This document shows, one piece after another, positions 1 through 10,484 of a DNA stretch of 64,000 nt. This DNA is from Larix kaempferi (taxonomy: Eukaryota > Streptophyta > Pinopsida > Pinales > Pinaceae). The notes under the pieces were generated by a model. It had not been told where the DNA came from. It made no database searches and worked only from the letters and a program-made list of their open reading frames with translations. The stretch lies in the NCBI GenBank assembly GCA_027924585.1, contig BSBM01000871.1, positions 744,001 through 808,000 of the forward strand. Reading direction: 5' to 3'. The translations under genes were made by a program, and so were the position numbers. Each line of letters begins with the position of its first letter. The first letter of the stretch is position 1.

Positions 1-1424
1 GGAACTCAAGGACAAATAGATGATCCAAGTGTTGTATGTAAATGCAGATGAGTGCCATGTTCAAGAATGACTATGTACTGCCACTAACAAGGAGTGTAAT
101 ATAAGAGATTTCCTTTTTCCCCATCATGAACGATGAGTGCCTCATGTGTTTTTTACGAGCTTGATGAGGGTAACCAGATGCTTGGTATAGCTCATCTCAT
201 AGATGAGTCCAATCCCAAATGTTTTCCGAACCTAGGATAGGAGGGGTTCGTCCCATGGTGGGCCCTTCAATGTAAGAGTTTAACGAGTCCATAGAAGGTA
301 AACTCGGTCGTCATTTCATATTTAGAGAGTCTAAAAAGAACTAAAGAAGACTCCAACGGTCCTTTTTCATAAAGTTAGCCTCATCGCCCGAAAAAGGGTA
401 CAACAACGCGGGAGAGGACTCTTCCAGTCATGATTGGCTGGAGTATACCTTTTTCGTAAATAGTGTCCCCTGGTCCGAAAAAGGGGTAAACTATCACCAG
501 AGAGACGACCGTTCAAATTCTTTTACAAGCGGGAACATGACAAGCTCGCTTGACAATCTTTTTGTATTTTGAGAGCCTGAAAAGAGCTTAAAGGTAGACT
601 CCGGGGGGTTCCTTTTCCGTAGGAATTTAACGAGCCCGGAAAAGTGATAAATCATAACTCGGTAACATATTCTCATGGTTTCAAGAGCACGATAAATAAC
701 AAAGAGTAAGCTCATAATCATTAAATAATTAAAATCTAATGAAGCGAAAAGATAAACGACAAAACACACAAGGGGTTTTCATACCTGAGATGACCATTCC
801 AATATGAAAATGGCGTAGAAAGGCACTTTACGACTCCTGCACACTCAGAAACTAGGTCAAATAGTCAACCGAACGTTCAAATATGATAAAACTGATCCAA
901 ACTATAGCAAATGGCATAATGGCATCAAGTATTTGAAAAAGGAATATTCCATTTTGTTTATAAATAGAAATAAAAACCAAATATAGTCACCATTGTTCTA
1001 TTTGCCAAATTTGGGAGGAATAGTGCCAATTGGAGCCAAATCTTCACTCGTTGATTCTAGGAGCCATGATCAACCATTTCACCCGCCGTCAGGAGTAGGT
1101 AACCCTAAACTTCATCTAGAAAAATCATAGTGGTTTACAATTTTGAATTTCAGTCATTTTTTGGGTTTTGGCTTGATTTGGGAAGGGCCATTGTGCCCTC
1201 GGGTCATCGCAGTTGGCCTTTTCAGGAACTGCGACGAGACCGATTCATCGCAAAGGTCTCATAGGTGGACTGTGACGATGTCACTCTGTTTGCAAAAATG
1301 GGGTGCGACGATGGCAATGTCCATCCCCAACTTCAAACCAAGCTCAAAAGAAAGATTATTAGTGGTTGAAGCAAGTTCTAATATTGCTTAAATGCCCATT
1401 TTGGCAGGTTGTCAGTGAGCAAAC
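1..1424. other. Non-coding 3' region of E1, with degenerate internal repeats
   Basis: I see no coding sequence here. Two diverged copies of a roughly 55-75 bp segment lie at about 321-395 and 568-642; both carry GAGAG-C-TAAAAAGA, then GACTCC, then a CCTTTTTC/CCTTTTCC tract and a GCCCGAAAA or GCCCGGAAAA box. A further GTCCGAAAAAGGGG box lies at 471-484. From about 1190 to 1320 the sequence has GCGACGA boxes that recur in the E1 leader and LTR. This stretch lies upstream of the antisense plant mobile domain gene and could hold its promoter (inference). Confidence 0.5.
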
Positions 1425-2684
1425 ATGGTTGTAGAGTGGCGGGAAAGAGAACACGAGGTGGAAGATGTACAAGCTGCCAATGATCCAGAATGCATGAATG
1501 CTTTGAGAAACTGCGGTTTGATAAAGTTCTTTAAGGTTTGGGGGATGAGATCCCAAATCCTGTTATTGTCACATATGCTTTGGTATTGGGATGCGGCCCA
1601 ACAACACTTTTTGATCAGTGAGCACATCCTCACTATAGATGTTGAGGACATCTATTTTCTTATTGGTTTGTCCCGGATAGGGGACCCTGTAGCTCTCACC
1701 AGATCACGGGCTAGTGACTGCATTGTGGATGACATGGTGTCATAGCATTGTACTACTCTTGCTCGATATTCCATTGGGAATATTCCCATTATGGATGTCG
1801 TGAACCTCCCATTGCGTACCATATTGTTCACTATTACTAGAGTGGCGGGGAGCCAAGCCCCACACATGGCCACTCGGGTTCAAATACTTTATGTGAAGGA
1901 TTGTATGTCCCCCAGGATCTTCAACTAGTGCGAGGGTCTCCTCGCAAACATGCGAGCTCAGCTGACAAAGTGTCGGCGGGGAGAGCTCAAGAAGTTCGGC
2001 TATGGATCCATCGTGATCTCGTTCTTATTGGAACGGGTCCCCCTTTTACGTCCTCAGGTACCACTGGAGGATAGGGATCCTAGAGATCCTCACATGGCCA
2101 AGTGGACCGATGTGATGGCCCGACATGGTGGGGGCCCTATCATTGGATACCCTCCTGAGTTTTTCACTTAGCTGGAGGGCCAGTTACTAATGGTGGAGGA
2201 TTTCCCATACAGTGGTATAGACTTTAGAGATGACCCAGACTTGCCGATGCCAGAGGGAGCAGCATGGGGAGACCTTGGTAAGAACAAATGACCCTTGTAC
2301 TTTTTAAGTTTTGTGCATTTATATAATTTTTTTGATATAGTGCTGACAAATGAACAACATGTGTGTGCAGATGTGGGACCTGTACGACCTGTGGGTATCT
2401 CTCTTCTAGCCAGGAGAGAGAGAGGGGATGCAACAGTTGTGGGTCCGGCTGTGCATGCTGCTATCGCGGAGATGGATAGAGTCTATGCCAACCTGAGTGG
2501 GTTGACATTAGATGTCCCTCAGCCATTGGTGGATGAGGTGTCACGGCCCATGTAGGTACACATGGTTGGAGCTACTGCATGCTTCAACGCGCTGCTTCGC
2601 AAGGTTGAGAGAGCAGTTGACTATTTCCAGACTCAGTAGGCTAGGGATGCTAGACCTCCTAGGGTTGTACGGGCCAGACGATAG
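1425..2684 (+). pseudogene. Plant mobile domain (PMD, MAIN-like) pseudogene captured in E1
   Basis: One frame runs from the ATG at 1425 through an intron at 2278-2370 to a TAG at 2682. In-frame TAG stops at 1743, 1926, 2169, 2553 and 2637 break it. The N-terminal 100 residues fit the PMD core: a GL-x-KFFKVWGM region, a long helix with HMLWYWD, then TIDVEDIYFLIGLSRIGDP, which matches the family pattern of a TL-DV-x-L-GL-x-G-P-V block. PMD proteins in plants act in transposon silencing and are also found inside transposons (family knowledge). It lies antisense to the E1 pol, 3' of the second RNase H, where some Tat elements carry extra antisense ORFs. All five internal stops are TAG, as expected from C-to-T decay of CAG. 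Confidence 0.75.
2278..2370 (+). other. Spliceosomal-type intron in the PMD pseudogene
   Basis: A GTAAGAAC donor at 2278 and a GTGTGTGCAG acceptor ending at 2370 enclose 93 bases that are T-rich towards the 3' end. Joining the flanks keeps the reading frame (phase 1), and the downstream exon continues as open sequence for 60 codons. An intron retained inside a retrotransposon is expected if the gene is antisense to the genomic RNA, because splice signals are then not recognised on the packaged transcript. Confidence 0.65.
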
Positions 2685-2962
2685 GCCACATGTTGTTATT
2701 TTGTGTGTACTGAGAGCTTAGGAGCCTCAGGTTTTGTACTACTGAAAGCTGCAAGGCTTCATATTTTGTAGAGACTTACTGAAGGTTGTCGTCTTCAGAT
2801 TTTTGTATCAGCACTATCTTTTTGAGATTATATATATATATAGACAGTCTGGCGATTTATACATTATGTGTTCTAGAAATAATGATGTGATCTTGTTTAT
2901 ACACTTTCCTTTTATACAATGTATTATTTACATGTTGTGAATGCTTTTACATATCATGAGTA

Positions 2963-3430
2963 TTATGTGTGTGCGATGTACCAATCTAGAATGAAGTTGG
3001 CCATCGAGTCAGCAACTGCTTTTAGCTCTCGTGGAATGTGTAGGTATTGAATGGATTTAAATGACCTTTCCAGGAGATGAACTCGTCTAAAGAGACAGAT
3101 TAGGGTAGGATCACAGATGGCGTAGACCCGGTTAAGATGGGAAACCACTAGTTGAGAATCCATGTGGATGACAATGTGGTTCATACCCAAGGAAATAGCA
3201 TTGGTTAAGGTTCCAACTACTGCCAGATACTCTGCGGTGTTGTTGGTTGCAAATCCAAGGCAACTTCCTCCTGAGATGATGAGCTCGCCTGTTGGGGAAT
3301 ACAGTACCCAAGCTGCCGAAGCAAGGTTATGGGTATGCCGGCTGGCACCATCCGTGAATTCGTAGCACGTTTCCATCTGCACATGTAGACAGAACATGGT
3401 ATAAGAAGCGGAAACAAGATCTAAAGACAC
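2963..3430 (-). CDS. Archaeal-type RNase H (aRH) of E1, 3' of integrase
   Basis: 155 residues without a stop, the best preserved coding segment of E1. The four acidic catalytic positions are visible: D27 in FTDGAS, E67 in NNTAEYLA, D91 in HMDSQL and D141 in VADSMAN, preceded by HIPRE. This is the archaeal-like RNase H seen as a second RNase H in Tat-group elements, where it helps degrade RNA of the RNA:DNA hybrid (family knowledge). It lies downstream of integrase, not between the first RNase H and integrase. A good acceptor, ACATGTGCAG, ends just before the codons for METCYEF, so the domain may be joined to pol by splicing (inference); the ATG at 3430 could be incidental. Confidence 0.85.
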   Translation of the reverse strand: MSLDLVSASYTMFCLHVQMETCYEFTDGASRHTHNLASAAWVLYSPTGELIISGGSCLGFATNNTAEYLAVVGTLTNAISLGMNHIVIHMDSQLVVSHLNRVYAICDPTLICLFRRVHLLERSFKSIQYLHIPRELKAVADSMANFILDWYIAHT

Positions 3431-3539
3431 TCAAAAAACAAGCGCGCCACACCACACAAAAACACACAAACACGCCAGGTACAGTATATACAAAAAGTCT
3501 ATGCATGACAGGATCAAGAATAGTACCTCTTCAGGTAAA

Positions 3540-4780
3540 TCCCATTACTGGGTTCACCCAAAGAAATTCTGTCATAATCTTCTAGCTCATAAGCTCCTTT
3601 TTCCAAGACATGTTTGAAAATGTAAGGTTCGTGTTAAATGGACTCGAACTTTCCTTCCCCTAGTTTGTCATGTCTCTGGTCGTATGTAAGGACAAGGTCA
3701 TCCTCGTTAAAAATCCAAGGTTCAACTGAATTTTCGTACTGAGCTTTGATGCATTTCTTGTGTGCTTCGTTAGCAAGAGCAGCATCTCGGTAGGACTCAT
3801 CAAGTTTTGCTAAGTACAGGAAACATTCTTCCTCGATAGTAGTGTTAGGAATAAGTTTGACAACAAGTTGTAGAAATGAAATTTCACACTCTATGGCAAG
3901 GATAGCCTCCAATCCATACACCAATTGAAAAGGAGTGAAACCTGTGGCGGTTTTAACGGAAGTTCTATAGGCCCATAATGCTGAAAAGAGCATATTATGC
4001 CAGTTGGACTTATGTGTACCTACCATCCTTTGGACCGTATTTTTCAAGACCTTGTTAATGGCCTCGACCTGTCCATTGGACTATGGGGAGTAGGGTGTTG
4101 ATTTTTCATGACGAAAGCCCAATCTATCGCTCAGTTCATCAACCATATAGTTTTGAAAGTGAGAACCATGGTCGGTCACTATCTCCTGCGGAACTCCAAA
4201 CCATGCTATTACATGATTGAACATGAAGAGTGTGGCAGTTTTTCCATCGTTTTGGTATGTAGGCATTGCCTCAGCCCACTTTTTGAAGTAATCCACAGCT
4301 ACTATGATGTAACTATGCCCCCCGGTCGAGGTAGGCTTACAATGCATAAAATTGATGCCCCATTTTGCGAAGGGGCCCACGGCAATAACCGGGTGTAGTG
4401 GGGCAGGAAGGGTGCGCTTCTTCGTATGGAAGTGTTGACATGGAGGATATCTTTTCACGGCCTCAATACAATATTTGAAGATAGCAGGCCAATAATATCC
4501 TGTGCGCAAAATCTTCTAGGATGTAGCCATCCTAGAGAGGTGACCGCCACACACCCTAGCATGACAGTCATTCAGAACGTGTCCAGCCTCATCGTGCGTT
4601 AGACAACGTCGAAGAATTGAATCGACACCATGGTGGTACAAAGTATCACTGATGATTAGATAATATTTTGCATGGTGACATATTCTACGACGATCGTCGC
4701 AAGACAGTTGAGGATTGAAGCGTTGGGTTTGAAGATATAATGAAATATCTCCATACCACGGATCAGTCGTACTGATGAGA
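3540..4780 (-). pseudogene. Integrase of E1 (broken)
   Basis: The zinc-binding N-terminus (CGGHLS, then PPCQHF), a core with TGGHSYIIVAVDYFKKW and IVTDHGSHF, and the GQVEA motif carrying the catalytic glutamate are visible, followed by a C-terminus ending in LGEPSNGIYLKR near 3545, as in plant gypsy integrases. Stops separate the pieces at about 4510, 4082 and 3631. The first catalytic aspartate, normally in an I-D-F motif before the TGGHSY segment, reads GINFMH here, so it appears replaced by asparagine. One zinc-ligand cysteine before PPCQ reads tyrosine. The enzyme joined cDNA ends to host DNA in functional relatives; this copy should be dead. Confidence 0.85.
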
Positions 4781-4839
4781 AACAATGATTCGTCCGGAAA
4801 AGAATCATTGTGCTCAACTTCCACATCAGGACGAGGAAA

Positions 4840-5205
4840 GTCACAAGTAAGCTCAGCAAACACCAAATACTTTTTAGACTTAGCTTTCTCGAAAAGAAGG
4901 TCGAATTCTTGCAGTATCACAATCTAGCATGAGTACTTGCCCCCAAGCATCTGACATGTTAGTATGTGGTACACAGGGTTCGAGTCTGCGATGATGGTGG
5001 TGGTGTGGAGCAAAATATAGTGCCGAAACTTTTGGACGGCTATGACCGCCGAGAGAGCAAGCTTCTCGACATGTGAATATCTAGTTTTAGCGTCAATGAG
5101 ACCCTTACTTGCATAGTATATTACATGTTCCTAGGCATTTTGATCCTCCTGTACCAGAACCATGGCGATAGTGGTATCAGAAGCAGCGAGATATAAGATG
5201 TAATC
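4840..5205 (-). pseudogene. First RNase H (gypsy type) of E1
   Basis: Follows the RT connection. The catalytic pattern is recognisable: LYLAASD at the start, YSHVEKLALSAV in the middle and IIADSNP later, ending around ELTCDFP. In-frame stops near 5128 and 4924 break it. With the aRH at 2963-3430 this makes E1 a dual-RNase H element, which supports the Tat assignment. Confidence 0.8.
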
Positions 5206-6183
5206 TCGAAAATAGTTTGGTGGTTGGATTACAGGGGCATGCATGATAGCATGTTTGATGTTGTCGAAGGATTTCTGAGCTTGATCATCCCAAATGAATG
5301 GGACATCCTTCTTAAGTAGTTTCATATACCCCTTTGTCTTCTCCGTGAAGTTACAAACAAAACGCCTTAAATAAGTCGCCTTCCCTTGGAGACTTTGAAG
5401 TTCTGTCACGTCGGTCGGAGGTGGTAGGTTGACAATGACCTCCACCTTTAAGGGATCGATGTGGATCCAATCCTTCGAGACAATAAACCCTAAGATGCGT
5501 CCAGACTCAATGCAAAAGATAGACTTATGAGGATTCAAATGGATATTGTACTATCTGCATCTGAGGAAGATGGCCGTCAGATGATCCATGTGGAACTCAT
5601 GCTGCTTTGAATGAGCAGGGAGATCATCCAGGTAAGGTTCCACGAAGTCCTTAATATCATGGAAGGCATACGACATGGCCCGTTGGATTGTGGCGCTAGC
5701 GTTTTTAAGGCCAAATAGGAGTTTGCGATATGAAAACGTCCCGCAAGGATAGATGAAAGCCGTCTTATGTTGGTCGGATGGGTTGATCTCAATCTGGTTG
5801 TAACCGGAAAAGCCATCCATGAATGAAAAGATGATGCTTCCGGCACAATTGTCGATGATCTGGTCAATGAATGGGGTCAGGTAGTTGTCCTTTGGACAAG
5901 CCTTGTTAAGGTCCCGATAATCGACACAGACACGAATGGTACCCTGCTTTTTGTTCATAGGGACAACATTTGAGACCCAATCCATCAATGGGACAGGATA
6001 GATAAAGCCAGCCTTTAAGAGCTTTTCAATCTCTTCCTTGATCGCTGTAATCTTTCGGGGGTGTACCGATCGCAACTTTTGTCGTATAGGTTTGATGTCG
6101 GGATAGGTTTTTATTTCATGAGAAACAATCGCAGGGTCTATCCCAGGCGTCTCCTCATAGGACCAAGTGAATACGTCTCGAAA
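5206..6183 (-). pseudogene. Reverse transcriptase of E1 (broken)
   Basis: A 174-residue open piece (5551-6075) contains the RT fingers and palm: RVCVDYRDLNKACPKDNY, then FSFMDGFSGYNQI with the first catalytic aspartate, KTAFIYPCGTFSY, and a PYLDDL box with the two further aspartates. After a stop near 5550 the thumb continues (5131-5538) with GFIVSKDWIHIDPLKVEVI and LQSLQGKATYLRRFV. The N-terminal linker with PGIDPAIVSHEI lies just upstream near 6110-6150. The family and domain order are clear; the copy cannot be translated as one protein. Confidence 0.9.
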
Positions 6184-6783
6184 TCACTTGAATAAGGACG
6201 TACCAATAGCTATTTCTTCAGGGGAACACTTCTGGCCTATGCGAATGTGTTCCACTACACCAAGTTTTACCGATATGTCTACCGGGGTGGTAGGCTCAAT
6301 GTTGGCCAAGTTTCCCTCAGTGTTCGACAGACATGTAAGAATGGGGGAATGAGGGAACGGGTAGATATCCAGTGAAAATATGGTGTTAATGTTGTCCTCT
6401 ATGTACTCCAAAGGGGGGATAAAAGACGACCTATGGTGGAGGTCATCCCACAGACCATCATCAACATTCATAACTTCCATGATGGACTCGTCTAAATGAA
6501 AAGTCTGAAGTAAGAGATGAGGTAGAGATGATGCCCGTTGTAGAGAACAGGATGGGGGAGCCACAGCTAAGTGGTTCTCCGGTGCTAACTGGATAGCCTC
6601 GTAAATATGTTCAGTGGGTGAAAGAGGCATTGTGTCTCCAATCAGGTGTGTTGTGGCTTCGTCAGGTACAATCCAAGTGTCAGTGGAGTGAGATGAAATC
6701 GTTGTGGAGATCATGTTCAACGAGGCAACATGATTAGGGGGGTCCGAAATTGGAAAAACACCCATGAGAGATGAATCTTTCAA
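6184..6783 (-). pseudogene. Protease-RT linker of E1 polyprotein
   Basis: An open stretch of 199 residues between the protease and RT, rich in Ser, Pro, Asp and Glu, with no catalytic motif. The C-terminal part, HIRIGQKCSPEEIAIGTS, resembles the short conserved segment that precedes RT in Tat elements. It is probably a spacer processed from pol. No stop inside. Confidence 0.6.
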
Positions 6784-6807
6784 AATGCCAACCCCTATAC
6801 TCTCATA

Positions 6808-7662
6808 CTATTTTGACATTTGTCCAATGGAAGGAACATGGTCACCAGGATGAGTAGTAGTTTTCGGTGTGCAAAAATCTAGTTGGTCAATAGTAACAAT
6901 TCGTCCTTGGTGGGGGGATTGTACTATGTGGAAGATTGAAGAGGCTACCGCCTGCATGGCATAAAACCAATTGCGACCAAGCAAGAGATTATAATCTATT
7001 GGGGCCGAGACCACTTCCACATTAATGGTTACGGTCTTTCCTCCCAACTCAACTGCAAGATCTTGTAGGAGCCCATGAGGTTGAAATCCACGCCCATCAA
7101 ATGCTTTCAACATGGTAGGAGAACGATTCAATGCGGGAGAGACGATGGCTCTCCAACAGGCGATCGACATGATAGAAGTAGAGGTGCCTTCGTCCAAAAT
7201 GGAATGATGGACAATTTTCCCAGCAATGTTCGTAGCTACTTGGAATGCGATCTGATGGGAAAGACTTGGCTTGAAGTAGTCAAGTTGGAACATGATGGTG
7301 TTCGAAGAATCAGGGTCAACTGCATCGATTGCTGCGAGGAGAGTTTTACGTTGATTGGGTCAATTATGCAAAACTTCCAGTGTAGACATGGCACAAGGGG
7401 CTTGTGCCAAGTCCTCAACGATATTGTAATTTTGTGCTACCCGAGCATTAGGATTGAAAATAAATTTTTGAATCATGCTCTTGGGCGGTCGCAATATCGA
7501 ATCTAAAGATGGCTTCTCAATGGTGAGAGAAGCTGACGATACAGTGACATCAGGTATAGAGTTGGAATATTTTTCAGTATTAATTCCAACAGGTTCTTTC
7601 GAAGATACCGGGTCATATGATCGCGAGCGAGTGTTCAAATTGATCGTCTCGTTACATACCAT
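6808..7662 (-). pseudogene. Pre-protease segment and aspartic protease of E1
   Basis: Two pieces. 7360-7662 ends with NYNIVEDLAQAPCAMSTLEV, a conserved pre-protease segment that also occurs in Tat-3 in this window. 6808-7293 is the retropepsin: HSILDEGTSTSIMS carries the catalytic aspartate in the DEG form typical of Tat elements, followed by LKAFDGRGF and DYNLLLGRNWFYAM near the flap and C-terminal strand. The pieces are in different frames. The enzyme would process Gag-Pol. Confidence 0.85.
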
Positions 7663-7692
7663 GAGAACATGTGCGGTATTGGATGGTTCCCC

Positions 7693-10484
7693 CTAGGCTG
7701 GGGTGGGTTGAGCAATCATTTGCTGATTTTGAGAGGGAAACGGATCGTTGAGAACTGCGGGAGTGGGTTTACCCCTAAGAAAATTTTGGACTTCGTCTCT
7801 ATGGGGACACTCTTTGGAGAAATGATCATCTCCACACAGTAAACAAGGAAATTTTAGTTTCCGTTTCTGCTTGGCATCGTCAAGAGTGCTCTTTTGTTCC
7901 TGCTGGGAAGAATACTTCTTAGGTTTCCCTTTGTTCTTCATCTTGCTGCTGGACTTCTGAGATGAAGCTGATTGGATAGAATTCACCTCTTCAGTTACAA
8001 CAGGAGTGGTCGGTTTGGTGGTGTTGTGTCCAGCCTGAGTTGGTAATGGGGAGGAAACATGAAGGTTCGACGATCCAACAGGCTGGGTGGTAAGGGATCC
8101 AATGATGCCATCAGTTTGGGGTCCCTTAGGAGGTCTTGTGGGGTCATAAGTGTCGCAGGGTGCATCGGGAAGAATTTCAAACAGGGTGCGTGATTGAGCA
8201 TAGACCAAGTCTAGGTAATGGGCATGAGCGATAGCTTGTTCTTCAGTGACAGCACCACCCATGGTGACATCTCGAGCTATGTGAGGAATAAGAGACTTCG
8301 CAAGCCAATATGCTAGGAGATGGTCTGGAATGGGAGCCTTAATTAGGCGCCTTCTCCTCCGCCACTCATGTATATGAGTAGAAATATGAGTAGCAGTATT
8401 CTACTGGAGAGAGGTGAGAAAGTTCATACCAGTTTCGTACTATATAGGCAATTGGAAGTGAGTCAAAAAGTTCATAGCGAGAGAGCCAAAATCATGAAAA
8501 GAATGTGGTGGTAGTTCGATATACCACTTGGAAGCTGAACCAGTGAGAGTCCGTTGGAATAATCTAGACGGATCGAGTCATCCATCAGAGAGTTGGATGA
8601 ACACCATAAATCGTATGTCATCACATGGTGTTTAGGATCCTCATCCGGATTTTCGTGAAAGTTAGGGATATCCGATGGAAGTTTCACCAGAATCGGGGGC
8701 TAGTTAGTTTCGTGGTAGATGGGGTCATTCGTCAATCGAGATAGATCGAGTAGGTCCAAAGTAGCCAAAAAGGGCAGTTGTTGATTAGGCTGCGGGTACT
8801 AGTAGTATTGGTAAGGCATGTAAGGACCGGTAGGACCTCATATTTACTGATTAAAGGGTGACCACAGAGTAAACTAACCATAGGGGGGAGTGCCGCCCGG
8901 ACCGTAAAGGGGTCTGCCACCATAAGGTGGTCCATTCCAATAAGGTGGGGGTCCATCTCCGCCACCGGGAGGAGGTGGGGGTCCGCCTCCTTCACCGGGA
9001 GGAGGTGGGGCCCCACCGCCACCGCCGGGAGGAGGTGGAGGCCCATAACCGTAATAAGATGGCCTGCCACCGCCTCAACCTGGAGGGGGTGGTGGACCAC
9101 CTCCACCGCCAGAAGGATGGGGTCCCCCACCACCTTCGCCACTGAAAGGATGAGGGTCTCTGCTGCCACCACCTTCGCCTAGAGGGGGTGGTGGACCACC
9201 TCCATCGCCTAAAAGGAACTGTCCTCCTCCACCATAATAGGGTGGTTCTTTGCCACCTCATCCTGGAGGGGGTGGTGGACCATTCCCACCACCGCCAGAA
9301 GGGTGGGGGCCATTGTTGGTGAAATGAGTTGGACCTCCGCTAGAAGGGAGAGGTCCACCTCCTCCAAAGTTAGGTGGGGGCCCCCCGCCTCCCGTAGGAG
9401 GTGGGGGTGGACCGATCGGGGGTGGTGGTGCTTGGGTTACAGTTGGTTGGGGTCCATGTTCTAAAACGGACTATTGGCCCCATAGAGTGTAGGGATTTCC
9501 AGGATAAGGTATCCCGTATGGTGCGTTTCTGAGATTAGATTGACCCGACGTGGGGTTAATAGAACTTGGATATGCTTGAATCTATGAGGGTTTAGTTACA
9601 TTGGATGGCCCCCCAACATGAGATAACCCCATGGTGGATGGTCTAGCGGGTCGAGGAGGTCCAACGGGAGGTCCATTGGGGATTCCACAGCATGCGTTCT
9701 GGTTAGGAAATAGGGGTTTCCCCCCAGCCACAATAGGATGACCACTATTTAAAGGTTGAACCAACATAGGTTGTTTATTAGCTACCGTAGTAATAACGTT
9801 ACCAATGATATAATCCGGGGGAATGGAATATCCTCCCCTCGAATTTTGAGGTGGGGGAGGAGCTGGTAAAGTAACTATGGTAGTAACAGGTGTGTTGGAC
9901 TGTTGTCCTTCAACCGGTTGGTTCACTTGAAGTGCAAGACTGGACTCTTGAGAGGGTTGACCAGTCTCATTAATGGTCGCATTGTGGGAAGATTGTTTTG
10001 GTGATCCAAAATATATCGGATGAATTGAGGTGTCTCTATACCCAGGCCTTTGGTCGAAACTTTGTCTTCAAATTTCATCACCCCTAACACGTAATCGTTC
10101 CAAACGATCATGAATAGGGCCAAAAATTTTGGAGGGGTTGAGCCTGTAGAAGGGTCTAGAGAGTTCTGGAGTATTCCAGTTGGGTGGGGATGCAATGGAA
10201 AAATGAGCCACTAGGTGACCAGTAGAAGATGTCCAGTAAGCTATTGAAGGACCAACAGCTGTTGTGGGGTCATCCTGGGGTTGATTTATCCATTCCAACG
10301 ATCTAGGCTCTCCTTGCATAACTGTCGGGAGGGTATTGTCTTGTGAAGTAGAAATGTCCACCTCTTCACCATGTGGGGGGTTGGAGGTGGATGAATCTGG
10401 TGGAGTTGGGAGAAATAAAAGTCCTCCAACATTCAGGGTGGGTTTTTCCACTTCAGTAACTACGACCGTGTTATGCTGATCCAT
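7693..10484 (-). pseudogene. gag of E1 (frameshifted)
   Basis: Starts with the ATG at 10484, first methionine after the leader. It continues in several frames: a Ser/Pro-rich N-terminus (10068-10484), a Gly/Pro-rich tract (8880-9460), a capsid segment around 8472-8687 with KLPSDIPNFHENPDEDPKHH that matches the gag of Tat-3, and a C-terminus (7693-8262) with a zinc knuckle CLLCGDDHFSKECPH after a Lys/Ser-rich region. The knuckle spacing is C-x2-C-x3-H-x4-C, one residue shorter than usual. Gag would form the particle and bind RNA. Several stops and at least two frame changes. Confidence 0.8.
8880..9460 (-). repeat. Gly/Pro-codon low-complexity tract in E1 gag
   Basis: The minus strand encodes alternating runs of glycine and proline (GGGGPPPP-like units of about 30-45 bp, imperfect), with a few Tyr and Asn. 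The plus-strand signature is repeated GGAGGAGGTGGGGGTCC. One TGA lies in the tract, probably from a CGA codon. The repeat would give a disordered, possibly phase-separating segment of Gag (inference). Confidence 0.8.

Noticed and set aside
1652-1873. Minus-strand frame of 73 codons opposite the PMD gene
   Set aside because: No motif; the plus strand has the PMD pattern and the intron.
3162-4398. Plus-strand frames opposite the E1 integrase and aRH
   Set aside because: Shadows of the minus-strand domains, which carry the catalytic motifs.
8927-9261. Arg/His- and Trp-rich frames across the E1 gag repeat
   Set aside because: Wrong-frame readings of the Gly/Pro tract.
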